Shown here one piece after another: positions 10,750 to 20,356 of a stretch of DNA of 44,117 bases. The position numbers and the translations under genes are program-made. Source of the DNA: Gracilaria domingensis (lineage: Eukaryota > Rhodophyta > Florideophyceae > Gracilariales > Gracilariaceae); the NCBI GenBank assembly GCA_022539475.1, contig VCMS01000061.1, forward strand, positions 1 to 44,117, given 5' to 3'. The notes below the pieces were generated by a model. It did not search any database and was not told the DNA's origin. It worked only from the letters and a program-made list of their open reading frames with translations. Position 1 is the first letter of the stretch, and each line of letters opens with the position of its first letter.

Positions 10750-11326
10750 GTAGTTCCGGTGAGCCACAGCGAGTGGAGATATCCAAACCAACGGTGTTGG
10801 GCAAAACGGGCAACCAACGAGCCGCGCAGCGGGGCACTGACTCGCGAGATCGAGAAATATTTCCAGACAGTGTGGGTCAAACCTGTATAACAGGGCAGAG
10901 CGATAGGAGCCGTATGACGGAAATAATAACAATAAAACAACACAAAAGATGCCGTAACGACGGTCTAGAACTCCTCAGTGGTAGAGGTCGGATGGCTAGC
11001 CCGGAATTGTGGCGGCTTACCCGATTAGGGACGAAGACCGTTCACAAGCGGCAAGAAAGTGAGAGCCAGAAGCCTCCTTGAGGTTTACTTCCCATACAGT
11101 GGCGGCAAGTGCCGCCACCTATATAGGGCACTTGAAAATATCAACTAGAAATATCTAACTATCCGGCGCTGCCGGCCAACATCCTACACGTGTGAAACCG
11201 TGGCAGGCTTGCCATGGCGCAGCCGGCAACGCGCTAACTCAGCACACGTGTGCAGAAACACTACCCTTCCTAGGCATACCCCAAAATAGGGCCACTACCA
11301 CAATAGCCTCTCATAACATGAGGTGT
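10750..11326 (-). repeat. Right terminal direct repeat (5' LTR)
   Basis: This is the second copy of the 577-base repeat at the window start. It contains the same TATA-like CCTATATAGG at about 11117-11126 and lies upstream of gag on the minus strand, as a 5' LTR should. Matching stops exactly at AGGTGT (11326). The next bases lead into the oppositely oriented pol fragment. The repeat may extend left to about 10625, because the window does not contain the matching part of the left copy. Confidence 0.8.
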
Positions 11327-11499
11327 CGAAGCCGGTAACGGATCAACAAACTATGAAAATCACCTCGGTGCATCCCCACAAAGGGCGTTTTGCTCTACAT
11401 GAGATGGCAGGCTCGGTAAGACTGGAATAACCGAACATCGGATCGATCTAATGCCGAACACACGGCCAATCTCACAGCACCATAACAGGGCACGACCGA

Positions 11500-12360
11500 C
11501 AGCTCGGCAAGAGAAGAAAGCTCAAGTTGGAAAAATGCTCCGCGCTGGAGTGATCGAGCCGGCTCAGTCACCTTGGGCTTAGCCGGTGGTGCTCGCGCCC
11601 AAAGCTGATGGGTCTTGGCGAGTTTTAATCGACTACCGCAAGCTGAAAGCGGCCACCGTCAAGGATGTATATCCTATTTCACGAATGGATGAATGCATCG
11701 ATTCTTTGGGCGACGCGAAAGTGTGTACAACCTTATACGCGAATTTGGGCTCTTGGAAAGTTCCCATGAGGGCCGGAGATCGTGACAAGACAGCCGTCTT
11801 TTGTCATGAAGGATTGTACCGATTCAATTGGATATCCTTTTGGGTTAACAAACGCGCCAGCCACATTTCAGAGAGCTGTGGATATTTTCCATGCCCGCTT
11901 CAAGTGGAAGACTTGCCTGGTTTACCTGCACGACATCATTGTCTACTCCAGCAACCTGGACGGGCACTTGACCCACGTACGGGATTTGATGCGAATCCTG
12001 CGCGATGCAGGCATTACGCTCAAGCTCAAGAAGTGTGAGTTCTACACCGAAACCGTCAGGTATCTCGGCCATTTCATCCGTCCTGGACGGCTGTCTATGG
12101 ACGAAGCACGTGTGAAGTGCCTCAAAGAGGCTAAGCATCCGCGGACGCAGACCGAACTCCGATCTTTTCTCGGCTTGTGTAATGTTTATCGCCGCTTCAT
12201 ACCGAACTTTGCGGACATTGCGGCCCCATTGAATGAGCTCCTCCGCAAAGGACATCCAGTTAACCTGGAAGAATTCGACGACCGCAAGGCTGCGGCTTTC
12301 TCATCGCTCGTCGAAGCGGTTACCTCGCCACCAGTCTTATCCCTACCTAGGGCTAGTTTG
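11500..12360 (+). pseudogene. pol: Reverse transcriptase fragment (second copy)
   Basis: Translation gives VLAPKADGSW, IDYRKLKAATVKDVYPI, MDECIDSLGDAKV, then after a frame change FGLTNAPATFQRAVDIF, CLVYLHDIIVYSSN, VRYLGHFIRPGRL and FLGLCNVYRRFIPNF. These match the first copy with roughly one change in ten bases. The catalytic loop again reads YLHD (His codon at 11929-11931), the same substitution as in the other copy. A TAG occurs near 11581 and the frame changes near 11780-11860. The 5' end is truncated in the linker before RT. Confidence 0.85.
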
Positions 12361-13715
12361 CCGTATGTCATCGATACGGAGCGAGCGACTACCAAGCTGT
12401 CTGCGCACTATTCCAGACCACCGAAGATGGCGAGAGACTGCCAATTGGGTATTGGTCAAGAAGCCTCAACGTTTATGAGAGGAATTACTCGATATCAGAG
12501 AAGGAGTGCTTGGCAGTGGTCTGGGCCTTACAGATACTGCACCTCTACCTAATGGGGAATCGTTTCATTGTCCATACCGATTATTAGGCCTTGCGCTGGT
12601 TACTCTCTATTGCAGAGCCATCTGGCCGCCTGATGCTGTGCTGACTCCGGCTAGCCGAGTTCGATTTCTAGATTCGGTTCAAGAAGGGACTTCCAAACAC
12701 TCAGGTTGATGCACTGTCCCGCTTGGAAACAGCGGCTGAAGCTGTGCCAGTCGATGATCTGGAGATACCGTGCTTTTTCGCGGAAGACGGCTGGAGCGAT
12801 GCTGACGAAGATTCGGAAGAATGGGACATCTACGATGCTGTGTTAGCCGTTTCAGACACGCAACGAGAACGGAGCTCTTTCGTACCGATCAAGCCGGGAG
12901 AACTCATCCGAGAACAGCACACGGACCGTTTATGTACGGAGATTCATAGCCGTTTGAACGGCGGAGCACGGCTGCCTTTCGTCGAGAACGACCAAAGATT
13001 CTTCATCCGAACTGTCGGAAACAGGCCATAGATTGTGGTTCTGCACTCGCTTCAGTCACGAGTACCGCATCTGTCTCACTATGCGAAGCTCTCACCCCAC
13101 CCTGGTGGCAGGAAGTTGTACTAGACCTTGAGGAAGGATTTCTACTGGCCAGCGATGGCTTTCGATGCGTATGCCACTGTTTGTGGATGTTATGAGTGGG
13201 CAAAGAAACCCGCCCAACTGCGGAAGTATTTCAAGAAGTTGGTACTTTTCCCCGCTTGGGCACCACTGAAGTTTGTGGCAATTGACATACTCGGCGAATT
13301 CATACTTACCCGCCGAGGATACCGGTTTGTACTGGTTATAACCGACCGCTTTTCTAAGGTGGTACGGACTGTGGCCCTCAAGACCATTACCGCCAGTGCG
13401 GTCGCCCAAGCCTTCGTTACTCACTGGGTTTTTGTGTACCGACCGCCGATTGATCTGCTATCGGATAATGGACCGCAGTTTGGGGCTTAGATCTTTCAAG
13501 ACGTCTGCCGCATCTTGCGGATCCAAAACTGGTTTACGAAAACATATCATTCCCAGATTAATGGGCCGGTTGAACGTTTCAACCGCACAATGCTCAATGC
13601 ATTGCGGATGTTTGGTGCCGATCACTCGACGTAATAGGATCAATACACGGATGCGATGACTTACGCCTACAATACGCAGGTTCGTCGCATTACTCAGATC
13701 TAGCCGTTCGAGCTC
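12361..13715 (+). pseudogene. pol: RNase H and integrase fragment (second copy)
   Basis: RNase H is frame-shifted after PRASLPYVIDT (about 12345-12378), which still shows the Tyr codon lost in the first copy. Integrase pieces follow: ENDQRFFIRTVG, LRKDFYWPAMAFDAYATV, FVAIDILGEFILTRRGY, LLSDNGPQFGA and PVERFNRTMLNALR. The three catalytic acids are visible, but stops occur after KLY (about 13122), after QFGA (about 13488) and near 13632. The zinc region reads GCYEWAKK, so the second Cys of CxxC is missing here too, replaced by a different residue than in the first copy. Confidence 0.82.
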
Positions 13716-14963
13716 GTGCTATCACGCGTTCCACCGTCAGTGGTCATCGAGTCACAGCCAATGCTGGATAAGTACCCCTCGCTCCGCCTACACAGAAACG
13801 CGTGGAAGAGCTGGGTCACGAAGTTTATTCCTACGGTTAGGCATAATATCGCTATGACACAAGCCGCCTACAAGCTGAATTTTGACGCCAGACTGTGCAA
13901 ACATGCCCCTCAGATCAGGGAAGGTAGCTATGCCTTCATACGGAAAGAATACTACAATCCCGAGAAGGAGAAGCGCCACAAGCTGTCTCCTATCGCGGAT
14001 GGTCTCTACCGGGTCATTTCAGTTACCGACATTACGGTTGTCCTTGACATCAAGGGAGAGTACGAGCGTTTTTCGCGGGTTCGCGTAACGCCTGCGCCAA
14101 CGCCTGCTTCTCAGGAAACGCAACCGGAAACGCCAAATACCGCTACGCCTACTGTAGAACCAGCCGCCGAAGCGGGAGCGCGCACGTCGTTGTCAGTATT
14201 GCCGCATCCTAACCGCGAACTTGCTGACTTGCCGGCTAAGCCGGAATCTCACCAGTCAGTTTCTGCTGCCGCTCATGTGCTAACACGGATACTGGCCCCT
14301 TCGGGAATACTAATTACCGCCCCCGACGCTCCAACTGAGGAGGGGGAGGAGGCAGATTGCTCTTCGTCGTTGTCACCGTCGTCGACGGATTGGCCTTCGC
14401 AGGTCTCTCTCCCACCGCAGCACGCGCCGACGTAGGAGAAGCAGCCGGAGATCCGGAGCCAAGAGACCGACCTGCAGTTGCCACGGAAACTTCTTGAGGA
14501 GAGCAGCATTTTGGTGGAGCACGAAGCCGGAAAACAGGAAGAACACCACGATGTAGCTGCTGCAGAATTCGCCGCTTCGCCCGCGGATGGTACTGTATTG
14601 CCATCACAGACCTAGAGACAGGAGCCTGCCCCAGCTGTGCAGCGTGAGATCGGCACGCTGAAAAAAAGTGCGGCAAACACAGCAACAGCCACGTCAAATA
14701 CGGAAATTACACGTTTGCCGCAGCCAGAGCTCGACAGCGGTAGCGCCCTTGCGCCGAAGAAAACAAGAAGTCCGGAAGAAACGTTAGTCGGAAGAGACCG
14801 TTCTGTTACGGCAGGCCCGACTTCGGGATATCTTAGTGAAGCATCGAGTGATGAAGCCGTCGAGAACATGGAGGAAACCGCCGATATGGCGAGCCGGTCG
14901 CCGCAATAAGTGGGAGGCAGCGCATCGCTGCACACGCGCACACAACGCGCGAAGCGTCTGTCT
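13716..14963 (+). pseudogene. pol: Integrase C-terminus and spacer fragment (second copy), truncated before chromodomain
   Basis: An open stretch of 239 codons (13716-14435) matches the integrase tail (AAYKLNFDARLCKHAPQ, EGSYAFIRKEYYNPE, RFSRVRVTPAPTP) and the start of the Ser/Pro/Glu spacer. A TAG ends it, and the spacer goes on in the same frame from about 14436 to 14909 with further stops (ENMEETADMASR near the end). Similarity stops near 14963. The two codons that are stops in the first copy (KE-YNPE and NR-LAD) are sense codons here, which helps reconstruct what the family encoded. Confidence 0.8.
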
Positions 14964-15450
14964 TTTCCAGATGCTAGTTTTTGGCAAGGGTCGTCCAGTA
15001 AATGTTTTGAAGAAATATCGAGATCAATTATTTCAAAGTTTGTTTCAAAATTTGGAGATAATTGCTTGTGTCGTCCAGAATCGCTGTGCAGTAAATACTG
15101 GTGGGTTTTTCACTCGTGCTAGTCCTTTAGTCGAGGGCTATCTGAAAGGTATTTGGCAAAGTCTAGGTTCAGTTTCCATTAAGGTGCATATAACACGATA
15201 CCTCCTGCGGAATGGTACCCTGCAACGCATGGAATAGTGGTGCTAGTACAGATAATGCCCATTGTGAAATCATACCGTTTTATTCGTATCTATTCTTCTA
15301 TCGACGGCTTTTGTTAACCACTATTTTGCTATATTACATGTACCATTTCGCCATGATGGAGCGGGAGTAGGCGCAATCTGCGGCAGTTGCCGCAGACTGC
15401 ACCTGCACCTACACCAAAGTGCGGTATCGGTAGAACACGTACGCACCCCA

Positions 15451-15481
15451 AGAGGATGAGGCGCTTCGCGCCTCATCCTCT
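15451..15481. repeat. Perfect 14-bp hairpin with 3-base loop
   Basis: AGAGGATGAGGCGC is followed by TTC and then its exact reverse complement. It is isolated, has no run of T after it, and is not next to a gene end, so its role is unknown. Confidence 0.75.
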
Positions 15482-15899
15482 CGGTTCCTCAAGTAGGGAA
15501 CCATCCCCAGATGCATACGCGTTGATCGTTCAATTCGCCTGCAACTCGTTAGCTACGTTCATATCAGAAGTCATTTACCTGTATATGGAAGCAAAAGATA
15601 TCCATAGGTTAGCCAATGCCCCATTGGATACATTTCAAATACGATGGAACGTACCATTGAAAAAGCAAAAAAGAGACGTTGGGCTAGGAAAATCGAGAGA
15701 CCTAATAAATCGCAAAAGGAAGAAGAAGAAGGAAAGGGATCGGTTAGATTAGCAACAGTCCATTCATCGTAAAGTTTGAAAGATGGCGAAGCGAGAACTC
15801 ACAATCAAGGACACTAAGAATGCCCATGCAGCAAAAATACTGCAAGATGCGATAAATGAGAGAGCAGGTTATGTCGGAACCAAGTACCAGAATCGCCTA

Positions 15900-16270
15900 T
15901 CTCGCAAACCAGTCGACCAAGATCGCCAATACAGGAAGATCAACGTAAGGCGCGAGAAGAAATGCGAGCCTGTGAGGCAACCAAGTCAAACCATATCGCC
16001 AATGCACCAAAAGTAACGCAAGACGCGAGAAGAGAGAGACCATCCTATGGCGTAACCTAGTCAACCAAGATGGCCAATGAACCTATCGCGCAAGCCAGTC
16101 AACAAATATCGCCAATACACTAAAAGTAGCGCAAGACGCGAGAAGAGAGAAAAGTCTATGACGCAATCAAGTCAACCAAGATCGCCAACAAACCAAAAGT
16201 AGCGCAAGATGCGAGAAGCTAGAGACGCCTATGGTGCAACAAAGTGAACCAAGATCGGCAATACAGCGTG
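15900..16270. repeat. Imperfect tandem repeat, unit about 70 bp
   Basis: Variants of CCAAGATCGCCAATAC followed by GCGCAAGACGCGAGAAGAG recur about five to six times, with spacing that varies around 70 bases (starts near 15919, 15990, 16063, 16105, 16175 and 16249). Units differ by many substitutions, so the array is old. Confidence 0.6.
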
Positions 16271-16678
16271 ATAGGTTACACGAACAGTCAGAGATCGATC
16301 TTGAGAGACGAAATGAAACTGGTGGCGTACTTACAGTCGTCGTGGACGTCGGAAGAAATACAACGGACGCACGTCAAAAATTGGTTACCTTCAAACAAAT
16401 CAATGTGAGTAGCAAGACGTAGAACAAGATGAAACATATCGTAAGCAGAACGTAGTTGAACAAATGGAACGAGTTGGAGGGTGACAACGGGAACCTTTTA
16501 ACCCACAGCTTATTTTCTGCCGTTTACATGTCGCAAAGAGCGAAAAAACGTGGTGAGGATGGGTCAGTTTAGGGCAAAAATACGTAGAAGGATATGAAAG
16601 AACGTACGAAAAGACTGCACGGAATACATCCGTGAGATACGGATGATGTCCGCTTTATGGGGGCGTCGGACGAGAGCG

Positions 16679-16759
16679 GAGAAAGAGAATGAGATACGCT
16701 CCATGTCCGCTTAATGGAATCCATTAAGCAGACATGAAGCGTACTTCATTCTCTTTCTC
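16679..16759. repeat. Long hairpin (about 40-bp arms)
   Basis: The arm GAGAAAGAGAATGAG...CTTAATGGA is followed by its near-perfect reverse complement centred at about 16720. It lies about 420 bases upstream of gene 1A. It may be a MITE-like remnant or mark the left border of cluster A, but I could not find a matching sequence at the other end of the cluster. Confidence 0.6.
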
Positions 16760-17177
16760 AGCACTCTGCTTCGTAGCGAGTGCGAGGGCGGAAAAAAGTA
16801 CGACGGAGCGGAGTAGAAGGCGAGGATGTAGATGGCACGGATCACGACGGTAACAGAAGGTCGGACGTCGGACGGGCGGGGGCGGCGGCAGAGGGAAGAG
16901 ATTTATTTTTCTGTGCGAGATTGGACAAGTGTACAGCGTACAACGTTGGGAGACCACAGGTTTATTACCAGTGGTAGATAATACGAGACGTACACCCTTG
17001 TGTTGAGGTCGACGTGTACCTACGCTCCTTTTTGAACGAAAGCACGTGATTTAAACTCAAAATATATTCTCCGTTCTGAGCAAGACGTCGATATTGACTG
17101 TCGCTCGACCTCCTTCTCCCTTCGGACGCCCTTCCCTTGCAGTCTTTGTCGTCGTTTCTCGTTCATTTCTTCTTCCC

Positions 17178-20100
17178 ATGGTCTACTACTGTACACATAA
17201 GAAGCGTGGGTGCCCCTTCGTTACTCGCCGAGGAGTCTTATCTCTTCAACAGCATGTCAACCATTGCCCGTTTCGTCTGAAAGCAGCGCTGGAAGACGAC
17301 AATAGCCGGCCCATTCGGAGAAGCAAGCGTCTCAAGCTTTCCGCACCCGCGCCCGCATCTTCCGAAACGGTCACTGCCCCTTGTCGCCTTCCCGAGCCTC
17401 CGGTGTCCGAGGACATCGTCGACCCCACTCCGTGCGCCCCTCCCATTCCGGACACTTCGCATTGTGTTTCTCCTTCCCCGGGTCCCGCGTCATTAGAGCG
17501 AGAACACGGAAGCAGTTCCCGCCCAGTGCCTTCTGAGGAGACCCTCGGTGATTTGCATATGGATTATCTCACGGTTTGTCTGGCTTCAGTAGCTTCCAAC
17601 CTTGGTCATCGTGAGGCTGACGAGCTAATTGGGCTACTTCGGGACCCGCGATTCTCGCAAAAGCGATTCAACGAGATCATAACAAGTTCCAAGCGCTGTA
17701 CAGAACCGAAGAACGCCATTTTCGAACGATACGCCTCAAAGGACGGTTTCAATCGAAGAACTGTCTCGCCAGAAGGATGTAAGTTCAGCGCCACCCTCTA
17801 CACGAGAGACCCCGTTCAGACACTTGTGAAACAGCTCCAGTTGGCTCACAACGAAAACACATTCTTCCACCCTATACCTCAGACCCACTCCACGAAAGTA
17901 TCTCACCCCATGTCCGGCTCTCTCGCAAGAGACGCCACTTCAAAACTTAAGGAAATGGTCATGGGCTCTTTGGATAGTAGAATAGTGTGGTACTCCCAAG
18001 AAATAAGTTACAGTGAATCTTTCGTAGGTCTTCTGCAGGTATACACCGATAAGTCTTCAACAACTCTAAAGCAAACATCGGTTACCGCCTATCCTCTCAC
18101 CTCATATTTCTCAACTTCTCCGACGAGCTTCGCCGTAAGTGTATCCGTGATGACCTCACAGTAGTGGCATACTTCCCTACCACACTGATCGAGGTTTCCG
18201 CATCTGAAGCAGACGCAATGCCATTCGCTTCTAGCAAGTCTCTACGCGAGTCCAGGATGCAAATCCTTCAAGAATCTCTTCGTCAAGTCCTGGAGCCCAT
18301 TCTAAATCTCACGCAGAAAGGTTTTCAGTTCATCGGCGAAGACAAACTAAGTCGAGTGTGCCATCCTCTGCTTGCAAGTTATTGTGCGGATATTCCTGAG
18401 GCTAAGGACATTCTGTCTATTCTTCATGGGACCAAAACAGAAAGCCCGTGTCATAGATGCAAAGCCCCTCGCTCATCTTTATGCAGTCCTATTCCCACCT
18501 CATTCAACGGACGTTCTCAAAAGCACACGAAAAGCATCCGAAAGACATACACAGCTATCTTGCAACATGCACAAAAAGACGAGGCGGAAAGACTTCCACG
18601 TCGTGCGAGGGAGAGGAGATCTCAAGCGGATACTCTGATGCGTTCAAATTCCATATCTCTCATTCCTTCGTTCCTCCAAACTTCCGTAAGCCTTGGAATG
18701 ATCCCAGGATTGTCTCCATACAGTCTGTTCTCATTCGAACCATTACACAACTTGCATCTCGGCATCTCAAAGTTGATAAAAACGGCCACAATCGAGAGAC
18801 TGCAGTCAGACACCCTGTGCATCACAATAGGAACATCTGCATCGCGTTCATTTCGAACGATACGCACCCAACTTCTCAACCATGCAAACGGAATTCTAGC
18901 TGCCATAGAACGCGATTCTCCTGCCAAAGGTTTACATATCGATTTCTCCACGCAGGACAAAGGCAAATCTTTGAATGGTATCTTCACGAAAGACGGTCTC
19001 CGTGGAATGCTGGAGGCCAAAAACTACAAAGCACTTGACATGGTCTTTCCCTTCATAGTAGCATTCTTTAACATATGCTGTGGAGAACAGAACGTTGCCC
19101 CAATCACAACCGTTTTCTCTCAGTACTCGGACTTGCTTTCGACCTTATTCAGATACAATCGTGACCCGTATTGGACTGAAAGCTCTCTCCTGTGTCTTAG
19201 TTCGGAGATTGAAGCCTTCAAGCGTTCCGCAACAAAGACTCTGGCGGATTTTCATCCCTCCAGACTGGGAACTCTGAAGTTTCATCTTCTCGATTATCTC
19301 GTGGACGATATTCGCTGTCTGGGAAGTATCAAGTACTACGACGCAGGCATATACGAACATGCACACCTGCTATTTAAAAGACACTACAAAAAGACGTCCA
19401 GAAGAACAGCAACGGCTGTGGAGGAGACTATTCGCTCCATTGAGCATGGACATGTTAGAAAGCAATGGAATGGCAATACTCCTTACCAGCGTAATCCAGG
19501 TTTACCAGAAACTTCCACACAGCTTCCTCGGTTTGCAATGAGAGGGAGTTCTTTCACTTTACGAGCTCTTCAACAATTTATTTCAAGTATGTCCAGTTCA
19601 AAAACAAGGACTGCTGTTAGAGAGATGTTCTCAAGTACGGACACAAGGTCGATTCTTGACCAAATTTGTGAACAGGCCCTTCCTCCTTTCCTCAGTCTCG
19701 TGAAAGAAACACTGGATGAGCACTCTATTACATACTTCCCAGAAAAGACAAGGATAACTCTGGTGAATTCGGCCCTCGTGAAAGGCGGTTTCGTTCCGAC
19801 TCTTGAACACTTCGATTCGTCTTCTAAGGCACTTAAGCTGGGACGACCCAAATACCCCATCATCCAACGTGTCTTCGCTTCTCCAGCATTTGGTCCCAGT
19901 AGAAAGTTAAAGTTTTCCACTGTATTGGTAAGCGGAGAAGATTCAGAGACTTGGGTTGCCCAGGTAGTCGCTCTGATTCGAATATCTCTCCTTGATTCTG
20001 CACTTACCGCACCAGAGGTGGCATTCGTCCGGTATTTCGAGGTTTTACCCCCCGCAACAAACATCGACCACATATTGAAATGCATATCTTTACGGTGGGC

Positions 20101-20356
20101 TACAAACGATGAAAAGAACCACACTCTTCCGTTCCCTCGTCATTCCAAAGCGGAGACTATCGTAGAGTTAACTCCTTGGTACGGGATGGTTCCGGCTCCT
20201 GCACTACAGGGAACTGTCCATGTTGTTCGATCAAACTACCCTGCTCCACCTTTTTGTCCTCCACTTCAATGGTTTCAACACCGATTCTACATCAATCGAT
20301 TCTATCATGATTCAGATGAAGGACCAACTGAGCACGTTGATCTTGTACAGCCTTAA
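17178..20356 (+). pseudogene. Gene 1A: transposase-like protein with N-terminal zinc finger (one frame break)
   Basis: The ATG at 17178 opens a frame starting MVYYCTHKKRGCPF and ending the zinc-binding region with HVNHC, a Cys/His finger like those at the N-terminus of KDZ/Plavaka-type transposases. The frame breaks near 18100, where one C appears to be missing (CTCACCTC). The next frame continues the same protein to the TAA at 20354-20356, about 1060 residues in all. Copy B confirms the join, because its protein runs straight through this point. Conserved blocks include ADIPEAKDIL, HGTKTESPCHRC (zinc-like CxxC), FSFEPLHNLHLGISKL, which resembles the DPMHNLxLG block of Tnp2-like transposases, LHIDFSTQDKGKSLNG, FHLLDYLVDDIR, GIYEHAHLLFKRHY and the C-terminal RFYINRFY. 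Its likely role is strand transfer for the element. The exact superfamily (Tnp2, KDZ or Plavaka) and the catalytic acids are not assigned. Confidence 0.62.

Larger units (their letters stand above)
1..11326 (-). mobile_element. Ty3/Gypsy chromovirus-type LTR retroelement (decayed, minus strand)
   Basis: Reading leftward on the minus strand, the domains come in the order gag coiled coil, gag core, CCHC zinc knuckle, aspartic protease, reverse transcriptase, RNase H, integrase, spacer and chromodomain, which is the Ty3/Gypsy chromovirus order. A direct repeat of at least 577 bases (1-577 and 10750-11326, no indels, few substitutions) brackets the coding part and is read as the long terminal repeat. 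The left repeat is cut by the window edge. Pol is in one minus-strand frame throughout but carries stops at about 6795, 6186, 4944, 4596 and 4336. Gag shows two frame changes. The copy is therefore not autonomous. A plus-strand reading frame sits between the chromodomain and the left repeat, an unusual addition. Confidence 0.88.
11427..14963 (+). mobile_element. Second, truncated copy of the same Ty3/Gypsy element, plus strand
   Basis: The plus strand here matches the pol gene of the neighbouring element in order: RT linker (from about 11430), RT, RNase H, integrase and spacer. Similarity to the first copy ends at about 14963 inside the spacer, before the chromodomain. Gag, protease and chromodomain are missing, and no LTR of its own is seen. 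Several stops and frame changes differ from those of the first copy, so decay was largely independent. It lies head-on to the first copy and abuts its right repeat. Confidence 0.88.
14964..17177. other. Gene-poor interval between retroelement remnant and cluster A
   Basis: The short open frames here (for example 15387-15752 and 15783-16016) have no recognisable domain. The second is built largely from a tandem repeat, so I do not call genes. The interval holds two clear hairpins and one imperfect tandem repeat, listed separately. The last 200 bases are pyrimidine-rich and lead into the start of gene 1A, so they may contain its promoter. Confidence 0.5.

Noticed and set aside
10385..10837. 150-codon minus-strand frame across the leader and repeat
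   Set aside because: It has no recognisable domain, lies in the untranslated leader and terminal repeat, and precedes the clear gag start.
15900..16270. CRISPR-like array
   Set aside because: Units and spacers are both diverged versions of the same repeat, and the DNA is eukaryotic.
18457..19038. 193-codon frame inside gene 1A
   Set aside because: It is an alternative frame of the transposase-like gene, with no similarity to the corresponding region of copy B in that phase.
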